Below the pieces are notes generated by a model that was not told the origin of the DNA, searched no databases, and saw nothing but the letters and a program-made list of their open reading frames with translations. Positions 1-12,327 of a stretch of 64,000 nucleotides of DNA are shown piece after piece. Source of the DNA: Struthidea cinerea (Eukaryota > Chordata > Aves > Passeriformes > Corcoracidae); the NCBI GenBank assembly GCA_013397865.1, contig VZTI01001654.1:584870-648869 (forward strand), read 5' to 3'. Made by a program: the position numbers and the translations under genes. Numbering within the stretch: the stretch's first letter is position 1; each line of letters opens with the position of its first letter.

Positions 1-3000
1 TGCATTGGGATGAATTGAAATGGACTCTTACATCTTTTGATTCAAAATGTCAAACCCTAAATCAAAGTTGAAAAGTGTATTTGGAGGAAATTCTGTCATG
101 GTAACCTTTTCATGTGTTTGTGGGACTGTCCCTGACAAGAACAGCTGATTTTCAAAAGTTTATCATTTGGACTTCAAAATAAAATTAAAATAATAATAAA
201 TCTCCCAACAACTCCTTGAACAAAAGGGAATACTAACCAAGCATATTAATCTCTCTTTGAGAAATTACATCCTCAAAAATAAAAGTTGGAAATTCAAGAA
301 ACAAAAATGAATACTGGGAAGTCCTTTAGTTTTTCATGATAACTGAAGAAAGTAATGAGATGTGTGTATACAATCTGTCATCAGTTAAATTCTTGTGGAG
401 AGAAAAAGAAGAGGAAAGAAGGTGAACATTCTGTGGTGGGTAGTTCTGCTGGATCTATCAGTAACCACAGCTTACACAAGAATACAGAGCAGCTCATATA
501 AAAAAAGGGTAGCATCTCAACTCTCAAAATTCTCTATTAACAAGCTTTTTGAGGTTCATGCATCTTCTCTGAGCTTTATTAAATTTAACTTCACAATCTC
601 AACCTATAAATCACATTACTTGAAGTATGAACTGTCTTTCATAACATCTGACACAGAGAGGAATCATTCTTCTGTAAATGCTCATAAAGGCTTGGAGGAT
701 AACAGTGTTTTTCAGGAAGGGTTTGGGGTTGATGTAGAACCTTCATTTTAGAAATGGAATTGAATAAATGCTTAAAGCCAGTTTTATCACCATTAGAGGA
801 ATTTCTGATAATAGAGATTCCTTCTTAAAGTAAAATGCAGTCTGTTTTTTATCAGAACTTTTTTTGGCCTGGGTATTTCAAGCATAGATGAATGGGCTGT
901 GGAAATGTCAACTGCCAACTTGGTCCCACCTTGGACTGTTCCTCTCTAATATTCAGCATTTTATCCATTTTCATCCTTCCCCAGATATCTGAGTGTCCCC
1001 TGGGCAAGATGAGTGGTGTTCCTGAGAGTATTCATATTTTAAATGCATTTCTTACAACGTGCATTAGGACTGAGCCAAGAGACAGGTTACCTGCCACATA
1101 CCAGTGCAGGTAGATTTGGTATTATGTGACTTGTCCTCAAACACGAGCAGATGTTTGAAGCATCCACTGGCTGCTCTGAAAACAACATGGCTTACCACAA
1201 AAGACAGAATTTTTTTTGCAAAAAAAAATCATGTATCAAAATGGTTTCTCTGCTGATGTGGAACTGAAAAAAACTGAAAAAAATTGGACCATTTCTCAAA
1301 AGTTTTGAAACATTCATCTTATTTTTAATAGCCTTGCTAAAATTTTTTATCTTGTCAGAACATTTTCTAAAGCAGCAGAGGGAGAAGGATAACCATTTAC
1401 TTTTGTCAGCTTATAGGTCGTTTTCCTAGTATAGACAAAACAATATGTTTGATTTATTTAACAAGCCATGAAGAAGTGTTAGCTGCATTCTCAGAGTGGC
1501 TATATACTGCTGTATTTTTCTTTTGACTCATCAGTCTGCAGAAACTGCATGTATTCCATGACAGACCCACAAAAGTACATTACTGTTACCAGTTACAGTA
1601 AGGCTAAGTTTCAAATCAGTGAAAAGTGAAGAACACACATTGCAGCAAAAATGTTCATGCATTTCTGAATTCATCTAATACCCCAACATGCCTTCAAAAG
1701 AAAGAGGAGATTAAAAAGAGGAAAAAAAAGGATTCTGGAGACAAGAAATTATTTGTTTGCTCTCACGTGTTGGATGGGTTGCTCAATGTACACATGTATA
1801 CAGATGCATAACTGGAAATTAACACATCCCTGTGAAGGTGCTCTTTCTAGAGTATTTTGGGAGCAATGTCACCTTGGACTGCACCATAGCATGGCTTTGC
1901 TCCTCAGGTTGGCACCAAAAATGTGCATAAATCTACAAACTTAGGGAAGCAAGAACACCTGACCAAGTGTTTTACTGCTGGGTGGAGATGAAAATGACCA
2001 ACCAAGGAGCACCAATTACCGATCAGAGACCAAGGCAACAAGAGGAGGTAGTTTAGGTCAGTCTCAGGTAAGCTTGCTTAGTGGCTGTGGTCTTGTGGCT
2101 GCTTAACTTGCCTTGATATAGGAGGCCTAATCTGGAATGAAAAGATTTTATGGGGGGATTCAAAATTTCTTTTCTGACATGTGGTGTGACTGCTTTTCTG
2201 AGCTTCATGAGACACCACAATAAAGGCTGTGAGTAAAGTTCATGATCTAACAGGAAAATTGCATTATGTTTCTGGAAGGGAGCAGTGGGGTTGTGTTGTT
2301 TCCTGCTACAACACAGGCTGGGTGTTTGCTACTGTCCTGACAGCCCCGTGCTGAAAAGGAAAGGTAAGCTGCACTGATGTCTGTCTTCATAGTATGTGGT
2401 GGATCCCAAAAAGGTAATGAAACAATCCTGACACAGGTTCAGTTTTCCTGGAGAGTAATGAAGGTGCTCAATGCTCTTTGCTCTCTTTGGTTATACCCAG
2501 CTGCTCCAAGTCTGGTTTATGTGGAGCAAAACTATGGTGTTGTCCTCACTGGCTATGTCTATACCAGTAACTTAGAACTAGGTATCCTTTCTGGGCTCTC
2601 AAACCAAATATTTCATGTTGCAAAATGTTTCTAGGCCTGCTCCCAGCCTCGCTGTGGGCTGGGGCATGAGCATCATCCCAGAGGAGCCCCAGGTGCAGCC
2701 AGATTGTTCCCAGCAGATAGGCAGCTTGCAAACCCACACCTCCCTGGGTTTGGGAGCTGACCAGGCACAGACTTTTTTGTGCCTTTTGGTCTTAGTGCAC
2801 TTGGACAACAGTCACTGACATGTTTATTTATGCGACATGAGTTTCTTTTGTGAATTTAGCTGAGGTCATGAATTCCAGGCCATGTAATCCTGGTCCATTC
2901 CAGATATCTGACAGTGTCTAAGTTTCTATTCCAGCCAAGAAGAGATTGTAAATCAAGGGAGAAAGATATATTTAGTATCTTGCACAGATCTTAGATGGAT

Positions 3001-6000
3001 GAATTATTTTTGCTATAGACAAAGCAAAGGGTGAGTACTTTCCTCAAATAGCTAGATCAATTCATCACTGCATTAATGTAAATCTGAAATAGGTGAAGAT
3101 ACTGAAAAAGACTGAAAACATTTTCTGTTCTTTAGAGCCTTAGAAGAGATAATGATGGAAAAAGGGCAGGGAAAGGTGATGAGGCAGCAGGAAGGGTAAG
3201 ATAATTGGAAGAAGAGAGTATGGAAAAGATTTGACTTGAGTTGTAAATGTTCAGGATATTATTTCTAGCTGTGGAAATTATATTGGACTCAACACTGCCA
3301 GCTGGCAACCTCTGGGTGTTTGTGCTAAATGAATGTTAGCTGTAACATCATCACGAACTGATGAATGCGTGATCCAACAGTTATTTATTTTTTGTGCTGA
3401 TTTTAATACCCTAAGATAATAATTAACAGTATTGGGACACTGTCTGGATAAATTTTGTTCTGGTGACTAATTATTTCCTGTGAGAAATTGCTGTCACCTT
3501 GAAATATATATCTTTGGGCTCAAATTTAATACATTCCTCTTAAAAGCAGGAATTGGCCTTTGGCATAGTTTAAGTTTGATCTTTTTTGCATTAGAAACTG
3601 CTGCACGAGATATTTCATCACCTGTGTGTCTCGCTGCATCCTGAGACCCTTCTTAGGAGCGTGCCTTCTGCATCATTCTTACTGAGGCACACACTTTGTT
3701 TGCTGACCCTAATAAACTTTTCTCACAGAAAGCTTTCACTGCAAGAGGAATCTTACTATAAATATTGATAAAAATCAAACTGCTGGGAAAAATAATCCCT
3801 TCTGTTTTAAAAATTTTCATTTCCAGTCATGTTTCTCTTATGAATTTGAAATTCTTACCTTGTTCTGCCTTCACAGGGGGGTATCTGCTACCCAAAGCAG
3901 ACCCTTTGGACGGAGCCTTGGCCACGTCTCAGGTTTGTGGTGTAGACAGCTGCAGTAATCCTCTGCATGTTCATGGCAGGGATGAGTATTATTCCTTTTG
4001 GGCGGATGCAGAGCTCCAATGCTGTGGCAGGGGTATTCTCAAGAGAGCATGAGAGCACGGTTTTGATACTCTCAACCTAATGAGATGGGAAAGAAAGAAG
4101 GAAACTTAGATATTACTTCAGACTCCTCAATTGCCACTTTTGGCAAGCAGTGCTTTTTTTTTCCTTTTTCTTTGTTTTTTCCCTTCCCTGCTTTAAAGGT
4201 TATGAATGCCAAACACAGTATCTAGAGTGTGCAATTAGACTGATAACCAAGGTCCTGTAGGTAAAGCGGTTCTTGTGACAGAGTAATAAGAACATGATGT
4301 AAATCTACTGTTTTCAGTCAGGATCAATTCTTATGCTGTGGAAACTGGGACTGCAATTAGCCTGTAGTAAAGGCTGTTAAATGTAGATTATACAAGATGC
4401 AGCTAAGCACTGTGTTAACAAAGCCCAACCACAGTGGAATGGCCATCAGAGGGCAAAACTGTCTTGGATGCACCTGTAAAACCACCCAAAGGGTGAATGT
4501 AAAGTAGGTGATCATTGTAGAATAAAAATAAGTTCTTAACACTTGCACTGCAAAACTTTGATACTGAGCAGATCCTACAGATATACAACCAGTCCGCAAA
4601 TGTTACAGTTGTTCCTGGAGACTATTGGTATAGTATTTCTATATAGCTATAGAAATTTTTCCTGGTTCACTTTTGAATATATTTGTGGTTTTAGGGATGA
4701 GGCTTTTTGTTCAAACCAGATAAAACACATAGGTGAATTCCTTTTTATTTATAACAGGCTGAAGTAAAAGTCACAGTAATGATACCAAAAACAAAACCAA
4801 AGCCCCCATTGAACTAGCAGGAGATATCAAAACAGTGACAGAAGGACAGAACAGAAGCCTAAGTCTGCGTATATGGGCATGAGAGATGTAAATAAATGAT
4901 TAAATATTAATAAAAATCCTGAGTGCAAGACAATTTAAACTCTCCATTGTTGGAATTGTATCAAACAGACTGAATTTTAAATGGAAAATAGTGCAATTGA
5001 AGAAAACAGGAAGTTCTGTAATGCGTTAATTTTGCCTGCCTAGGAGAACCTTTGCCTCAGCTCATTAAAATTTATCAAAGCTTTTATTAATTTAAAAGTC
5101 AACTACAGATTTTTACAGCATAAGTGTGCTTTTAATTTCATTTTATTGAATGAAAATTATATTTATTGTGCTTGTAAAGTGCAGTGAGAACCTGATACTA
5201 AGACTTCAGAAAATTCTTAATGGTATCCTGTTTCAAGATTAATGACAGTTTTGCAGTGTAAAGTTCTAATGAGAAGAGGATAACTCGCATGTTTCATAAG
5301 TACATAACACCTAAGGGAGGATTTAAGGTTCCCTTTCTATGATGATGAACATTTACAAATTAACATCTGGACCAAAGAAAGGTCATGGGCTATGAAGATG
5401 ACTATTAAAATTCCTCTGCAAAATGGATATGGCCAGTAGGAAAATTACTTCTGCCCATCAAATTCTCTCTAATTACCTAAGCTAGAATTCATCCAGAGTG
5501 CAGAGAGCAAATCCTTTCTTGCCAAAAGGTGAGGTGGTGGTATTGAATCTTGTTGACAAATGAGTAAGTGAAATAGAACTAACAGAAATAATTCTTCTTC
5601 TTGACCATAGCTTTCACAGCCTCACCAACAGGTGGGCTGGGAGAAGGATGAAAGAAAATACAGGTGCAAAGAAAAATGGTAATGAGCCTGGTGAGAATGT
5701 GAACTGTGGGCTGAAAGGAGAAGGCATTTTTCTCCTTCAGTGGGTACCAAGTCTAACCTAATTAGAAAGTGTAACCAATATCACTGCATAAATCAGATTC
5801 TTCACGGTCTGGACTTCCTTTACTGATGTTTGAAAATAAAGAAAGCAGAAGAGAAAATCAGGTTTTGTTTCTTGTCTCTCCAATGAAAGAGAGATGAACT
5901 ACAGACTTCTGTGCAAGTTGTTCTTTCTGTGGAAGTAGAAAACTCTGCAACCTTTTTTAAAAATAACTGAATATTTAGTTTGTCTTGAAGCAGAGCACTT

Positions 6001-9000
6001 GAAATTCTCTCTTGAGGAAAATGTCCTTTATTTGAAGAAAATATTCAAAACCTAGATATTCCTTCATAGAGAAAATAGTTTGGTCACTGATAAATGATCA
6101 AATGATATGATAAAGAGGAATAGCACATTCTAAGCCATATCCATTTAAAAGGAATTTTAGGAGTTAAGCTTCATAAGGCACTAAAATAATGTAGAGATAT
6201 AATTACAAGTGAAGATATTAACATCTGAGGGGAATAAAATATATTATGCTGGTCTCAAGTATTATCCTTTTTATTATTGTTCATCACTTAGTTAATGGTG
6301 ACATCTGTAGTCCTGACAGTACAGAACTGCATTCCTCAGTGAGGGTAAGCATGGCTTCTTTCCAGCCAGTACAAGCAGCTCTGTGGAATTGACAGGTAGG
6401 ACATTTCCCATTTCTTGTGCCAGCTTTGCTGTATGATCCAGGTTCACATGGTGGGCACCTGCCTATTTCTACTGGGTCTGGGAAATCTGATGCAACGTCT
6501 TCCACTGATCTTCAACCATGGCGTAGTTGCCTGCATTTCTGTAGTCTTTTGCAAAGTATGGTTTGAGCCAAGCTACCTGCAGTGGTCCTATCACTCCTCT
6601 AAAAGTCTGGTGGAATATGGTGCATAACAAGGTTCCTATGAAATAATAAAGACAAAACTCTGATTCTGATCCATATTTGGGATCACTGAATTACAGAGTG
6701 GTACTAATGACACATAGGGTTTTTTAGCATTTGTTCAAGTGGAAAGTGGAATTTTAGTTGCAATGAAAAATTGACATTAGCAATTAGCATACAAAGATAT
6801 AAGAAAATTGATAAGGCAGTCTTTTAAAAAGCAGTGACACACTGAAAATATCACTGTGAGTATCTGGAATCACAGAGTGCAGGGTGTCTTTGGGACTAGC
6901 TCTGAGATGACTGCTTCATGCATGTGTGCTGTCAAGAAATGAACAGCTCGTCCTCCACACAGCAAGTAAAAAGTTCTTTGACCAATGTGCACCTCACCAG
7001 CCTGAGGCAGCTAAACAGCACAACAGGATTCACTCAGATTAACAGGGGAAAAAATTAATACTCTTATGACTCTTTGACAAAGTTCAGTGCTCAAGAAGAG
7101 TTAGAACTTTTCTGCTGGCACTGCTTTTTCAGCAGCTTTTTCAGCGAGCTTGTATTTAAGTTTCCTTTGAGCTCTTAAAAAAACTCCACACAGTGTCTGT
7201 CTGTGTTCCTAATCAATCATGATCAGCTTTTTCCTGCTTGACAAGGTCTGTCACTCACTTGTGACATACAGAGAAATGCTTGCTCAGATGTATCTCCTGG
7301 GTTTCCTCTGTGGTTGGATGAGCCACGTATTTTTTAATACCTCTCTCCTTCTCTTTCTTTTTCCTTTCCGTAAATAATTCAAGAAAATCTTATGACCTTT
7401 TCAACAGGGTTTTGGCACACCAGCTTCAGGATGCCCCATCATTAAATATAGAGTTGCCTGTGGTTCTTTCTTTAGCTGTCTATTCATTACAATTGATGCC
7501 ATGGGCACAGTATCTGCATAACTAGTGGCAATGGTTGATACTCTCAATTCTGATGGAATTTATCTTTAATTATTATTATCACAACCTTTGACAAGTATAG
7601 CCTGCTTTAATAACATCCTATATTCATTTTTCTGTATCTGTTCTAATGAACAATTTCATTTCACACCTTTTTTTTCTTTTATCTCTCTTACTTGGGAGAC
7701 AGCTGAAAACTTTTCATGTCACTGAGGCTCTTGTGCTCTCCTGTATGTCTGTGTTCTTTTCCAGAGACAAGAGAAAAAGCGGGCCCTCCAAATTGTTGTC
7801 CAGCTTCTGTTTAAGTAGGAAATCCTGGCTGAACAATGCCTCTACAGCCTTGCAAGCATGACTTTTTTATAAGTTATAGAACACAAGAAACTAAGATGCT
7901 GTCAGACACAATCAGGCTGGAGAGCAATGCTGAGCACAGAAGAGGGCAGGAGTCATAGCTGAGGCTCCCAGCCAGGCTGACAGTGTGGGGCAGCTGGAAC
8001 CAGGGTCCTGTCACTGCCACGGACAGGCAATTTGGTGCACATCAGCAGAAATCAATATGCTCAAACACTTTTTTCCCTGCTTAATCAGTTGTGTGTGAAG
8101 TGATTCAGTTTAACATTGGGAAGAGTCTTTGTTTTATTCATTCATAACTCCCAGAAGCAGAGGATTTATAGTCATAATGAAATTAAATTATAGTGTCCAG
8201 CAAGCATCTCCTTCCCTGAGACATGGTGGGTTTTGTTGCAGTCTAGAATTGGTGGTAAAGACAAAATCCTATAACTATCTATTGTTTAACCTGGGAAAAA
8301 AGTATTACTCTTAATCTCCTGTCTAACTTACTTGCAGAACTTGATTATGTAATAAATAAAAAGTTCCAGTTAAGCTTACAGAATGTTCACCCATGCTATC
8401 CTTTCCCACATTCTCTGTGAAAACTGAATTTTTAACATGAAGCTGCAGCAGGGTGTAAAACCATCACATGTACCATTGTGTTTGCAGAGCCTTCTTCTAA
8501 GGCCAAGACTAGAAAAGCAAGATATGGTGGTTTGTACTGTTTTAAACACTGAGTCTTTGGGGAAAAAATCAGATGTGGAAGTAAAGTACAGAGGTACCAC
8601 AGCACACAGATGAATTAAACCTGGCAGGTGACAAAGAGTTTAATGAAGAGAGATCCTTCTTTCTCAACTATTTCTTTAACACTCTCTTGCCACCATCTTG
8701 ATGCTGCCTCCCTCTACCGGTACCCACATCCTGACATCTCTCATGGCAACCAGACAGGCTCTTGCTTCTAACCCAGGGGGATCCTTGATCTTACAGAGAG
8801 ACTGCCAGGTTGCAGGGTCTACATGAAAGAACAAAGTGGTGTTTCCTCCTTTAAATTTAACCCTCAAAATATATCTGGGGGAAGAGTGGTGGGAGAGACT
8901 CTCTTTTATCCATCTTGTACTTCTGACTTATTTCCCTTTTTAAATATTTTTATAGAAAAACTTTTTTTTTTTTTTTTGGCAGAAATCCTTTAACCATGCA

Positions 9001-10607
9001 TTTGAAAATCATGTTATATATGCTGCCATAATGTTTCCAAGTATTGCACAATGCATTGGCTGTACAGAAGAATGATGAGACATTAATTAGGTTCCATTGT
9101 TTCTTTGCCTTTAATGTAGGTTTCCATGACAGCGGAGAGAAAAAAATCAGTCAAAGCCAATAGTTAAAACTGACAATTTGCATTCTGGTCAGTAGTCTTA
9201 AAAATGTGATGTACATTGAAATAATTAGATTGTCGTAGTGTTTGATCACATATTATACTGCTGTGTCTTTATTTACAGAGTCTTCTGTAAAAATGTAGAC
9301 TGTTATGAGATGCTGCTCTGCAATTTTGACTCTCTGCTATTTACAGAATAGTCTGTTCAAATACAATGAGGGGTTTTATCCTAACTAATGAAGTAATGAG
9401 GAGTAATAAAATCAGGGTAGGAGTTGTTATACTCTAGCCTAACTACGCAGTTATATGAAAATCGTGTGTAAAGATGCCTGAAAATAGTTTTAACAGAAAA
9501 TGCTGTACTAACTAAAATCTAATTTTTTCCTTCTTCTAAATGTCTGTCTTCTACTAGAAAAAAATCTGAAATCCAGAATCATCTTGATTCTCTAATTTTG
9601 GCATCGATTCTCCTTCAAATTGTAGTCTAGTGCATTTGCTTCCTGTTTCAATCAAGGGACAAAGATGAAAGGAGTTTAGGCACACACAACAATCTAATTT
9701 ACACATATTTACATAGGTATTTTTAAGAGAAAGTTTGTATCTTACTGTAAAAAGTGCTTAAAAAAATTCTGGAAACATGATTTCTATCAATGTTCTTAAC
9801 CATCAATGCTAGCCTGTAGCACAGGTATTCAGGATAGCTGTAGGTTTCCTCATGGAGAACTGCAGAGTGGAACTAAGAAGTCATTGTAAATTTTCTCAAG
9901 TGCTGATAGACAAGAAATTTGATTTTAATACTCTCTTGCTGTCAAATGGATCTGATATGGGTCTACAAAATAAATCAGTCTACTCCAAAACATTCAGCTG
10001 ACTTTGCCTGAACAGTGTTTCCTATCTTACAATGCTCCTTTTTTTGGTGTGTGTGTGATGGAAAACACTTACATATTTTGTTGAAACACACATGCACAAT
10101 AATTCCTCCTATTTTCAGCTGTCTTTCTGGAGCATCAGGGTCTGTGAGTATATCTCCTAAAATAGCTCAGAAAGTTGCATCTGTGTCTCACTGGCACAAG
10201 CCAGAGACATTCCCACTTCTTCTAAGAGCAGAACCTTCAAAATACAAAAGCTGGGGTCAGATACCTGTGGAACAGTTGTCACATTTTATGACAAGCTGGG
10301 CAAAGTGCCCAATTCAACTATTCAACACATTCAGTTGAAAAATACGTGTTGACAGCTGGGGAGAGCTGCCTGAACCGGCTGTGACTTCATCAGACCCAGT
10401 TCTTGGTGGTATGTAGATGATCAGATAATGAAAGTTGTGTGCTCCACCCCCTCCCCAAACACCCTCAGCCTCACCCTGGGTCCTTCTAGATGTCATCTTA
10501 TGGATGTCTCTGAAGGCCCAAGCAACTGACTGCACTATTTATAGAGTGCAAGGTACATTCCCACCCTGCTCCTCTGACACATTCCGTGCCTTAATTAATG
10601 TCTCCCC
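1..10607. other. Non-coding, presumed STK32B upstream intron
   Basis: AT-rich sequence with scattered short chance ORFs, none with a recognisable domain or paired splice sites. I saw no CR1, LTR, tRNA or gene. Small items are a 9-bp perfect inverted repeat with a 4-base spacer at 4635-4656 and a run of 16 T at 8962-8977. Assignment to the intron of the kinase gene is inferred from the exon further downstream on the same strand. Confidence 0.5.
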
Positions 10608-10971
10608 TGATGGGGGAGAGGTTTAGCGTCTTTGCCAGGAATTCAGGAGGCGAACGGGAACTTCCTCAGTCTCTGCTTTCAGATAGTTGTTTATTAAGTC
10701 TTATCAGAGAAAGGGAGTCACTTGTGTGGCTCAGACAGCACAGGGCAGAGAATGCAGGAAGAAGTCCTCATTATCAAGATTAGACAGTCTTTTTAAAGGT
10801 AAATTATCCAATTAAAACGTAAAACGAAAGATATTTTCACTTTTCCACCAATGTTCAATAAATCACTTTGTCACGTACACAGGAACTGCGGAATTTTTTA
10901 TCCAATTACCTTAAACTACTTCTACTGCAGAATATGGAGGAATAGAAGAAGAAACCTAGAGAACAACAACA
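10608..10971 (-). mobile_element. Probable ERV LTR, antisense
   Basis: Read on the minus strand, this stretch begins TG and ends CA, and has a polyadenylation signal AATAAA near 10690-10700 in the distal third, as expected at an LTR R/U5 boundary. Immediately before it on the minus strand is a purine-rich tract (AAAATGGAGGA, plus-strand 10973-10983) resembling the polypurine tract that precedes a 3' LTR. I saw no convincing target duplication, so this may be the 3' end of a truncated provirus rather than a solo LTR. The ends are inferred from these signals and could shift by a few bases. Confidence 0.5.
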
Positions 10972-12146
10972 ATCCTCCATTTTGAAGTTTCTTACTTTTT
11001 ATCTATTTACTATATTAACAAACCCAAAGACCCTAAATTTTCACCTTGTGATAATCTTACATAACATTCTATCATCTAGTTCACACCAGTGTAGATTCCA
11101 ACTCTTCCCAAAGGGTAGGTAATTTTCTCCATGGGCGAAGGTCAAAAACAGTGTTGTCCAGGGGGGTAGAATCCTTCAAAACAGGCAGAGAGATATTCTC
11201 TGCATTCTGGATTCCAGCACTCCTCTAAAGGGGTCATGTGCTAGGCATAAGAAAGGGGATTTTGTACCTTGCACCACTTTCTGCATATAAAGACGTATCG
11301 CAAGTTGTAGAAAACTACACAATTTAACATCCAAAAGGACCAAACAGCTCAAAGATGAACACTTTGGAGGAGGCTTGAGTAGTGGAAGGAGGAGCTGCTT
11401 GTTTAAACTGGATTTTTTAAAGAAAACAAATATTGGAAACAACTGCTGTGGAAGAGAAGACAAGATATGCCCAGGATTTTGAGACAAATGGTCTCCACAA
11501 AAGGTTTAATCAGGATGGATGTTATAAACTTTCACTGAATAAGTTAACAGTGGACTGGAGAAAGTGGTTGCTGTTATTACTTGTCTTTCAGGAAAAATTA
11601 TATAAATTCTGCCTTTGACAATTAAAAGGTCTGCTTTGTAAAAGAACGGCTTGCTTTGGCACACCTGTTACTTCTGCTAACATTTTAGAAATGCAAAGCT
11701 TGGCTGCTGAAGAAAGAAAACAAGGCACTTGTAAAGCCTGAGGATGGCTGTATGTACAAGGTAGCTCTGCAAAAATGAAAACTCTAAAAGTGGTTTGATG
11801 TGTAAAGATGTGATGAGAGTGAGAAGAATCACAAATTAAACCCCAAACTGAACCTCCAGATACAGGATAGATTGGAGAATTAGGTCATTACAAAAATGAC
11901 TTGGTTGAATGGGAGTCTGATTACAGTGATGACAGCCTGCCTGCAAAGAGAAGGAATTACAGGGGAGGGTTAGAGACTGGTTCAGTGTTTGTGGGGGTAC
12001 GCAAAGCCCTCCCCTTTGTCTCAGTTTATTTTGGAATAATTCCGCCTCTCTCTCTATGTGCTGCTGATATAATCTGAGTACAGACAAACTGAAAGTAGAC
12101 ATAATGACAGTGAGAATGGTAATGGGGGTTTCTGGACAAAGGTAAG
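10972..12146. other. Unassigned; may include ERV 3' internal remnant
   Basis: The first few hundred bases adjoin the polypurine-like tract of the preceding LTR and could be decayed internal retroviral sequence on the minus strand, but no protein similarity is visible. A minus-strand open frame at 11176-11487 shows no recognisable domain. The rest is ordinary AT-rich intron-like DNA. Confidence 0.3.
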
Positions 12147-12327
12147 TGCATTGGGTTGATCCTGGCTGCACTGCAGGTGCTCACCAAAGCCACTCTGTCA
12201 CTGCCCTCCTCAGCTGGATGTGAAAATAGAGTAAAAGGCTCATGGGTCAAGATAAGGACAGGGAGAGATCACTCACTGGTGACCATCGCAGGCAAAACAG
12301 ACTCGACCTGGAAATTAACTTAATTCT
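12147..12327 (-). mobile_element. Avian ERV LTR 3'-end fragment, antisense
   Basis: On the plus strand this starts TGCATTGGGTTGATCCTGGC and continues through blocks such as CTCCTCAGCTGGA, AAAGGCTCATGGGTC, AAGATAAGGACAGGGAGA and GCAAAACAGACTCGACCTGG. I recognise these as the reverse complement of the 3' end of a widespread avian endogenous retrovirus LTR. Similarity fades after about 12327, so the copy is truncated. Recognition is from memory of the family. Confidence 0.65.

Noticed and set aside
3290..3330. Possible upstream kinase exon end (caacctctgg followed by gtg)
   Set aside because: Only Asn-Leu-Trp matches; the preceding residues do not fit the kinase, and the putative donor gtgttt is poor.
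6284..6505. Minus-strand open frame with a cysteine pattern (CPPCEPGSYSKAGTRNGKCP)
   Set aside because: It resembles cysteine-rich receptor repeats only loosely; the rest of the frame has no such pattern and no exon boundaries were found. Probably coincidence, though a protein search would settle it.
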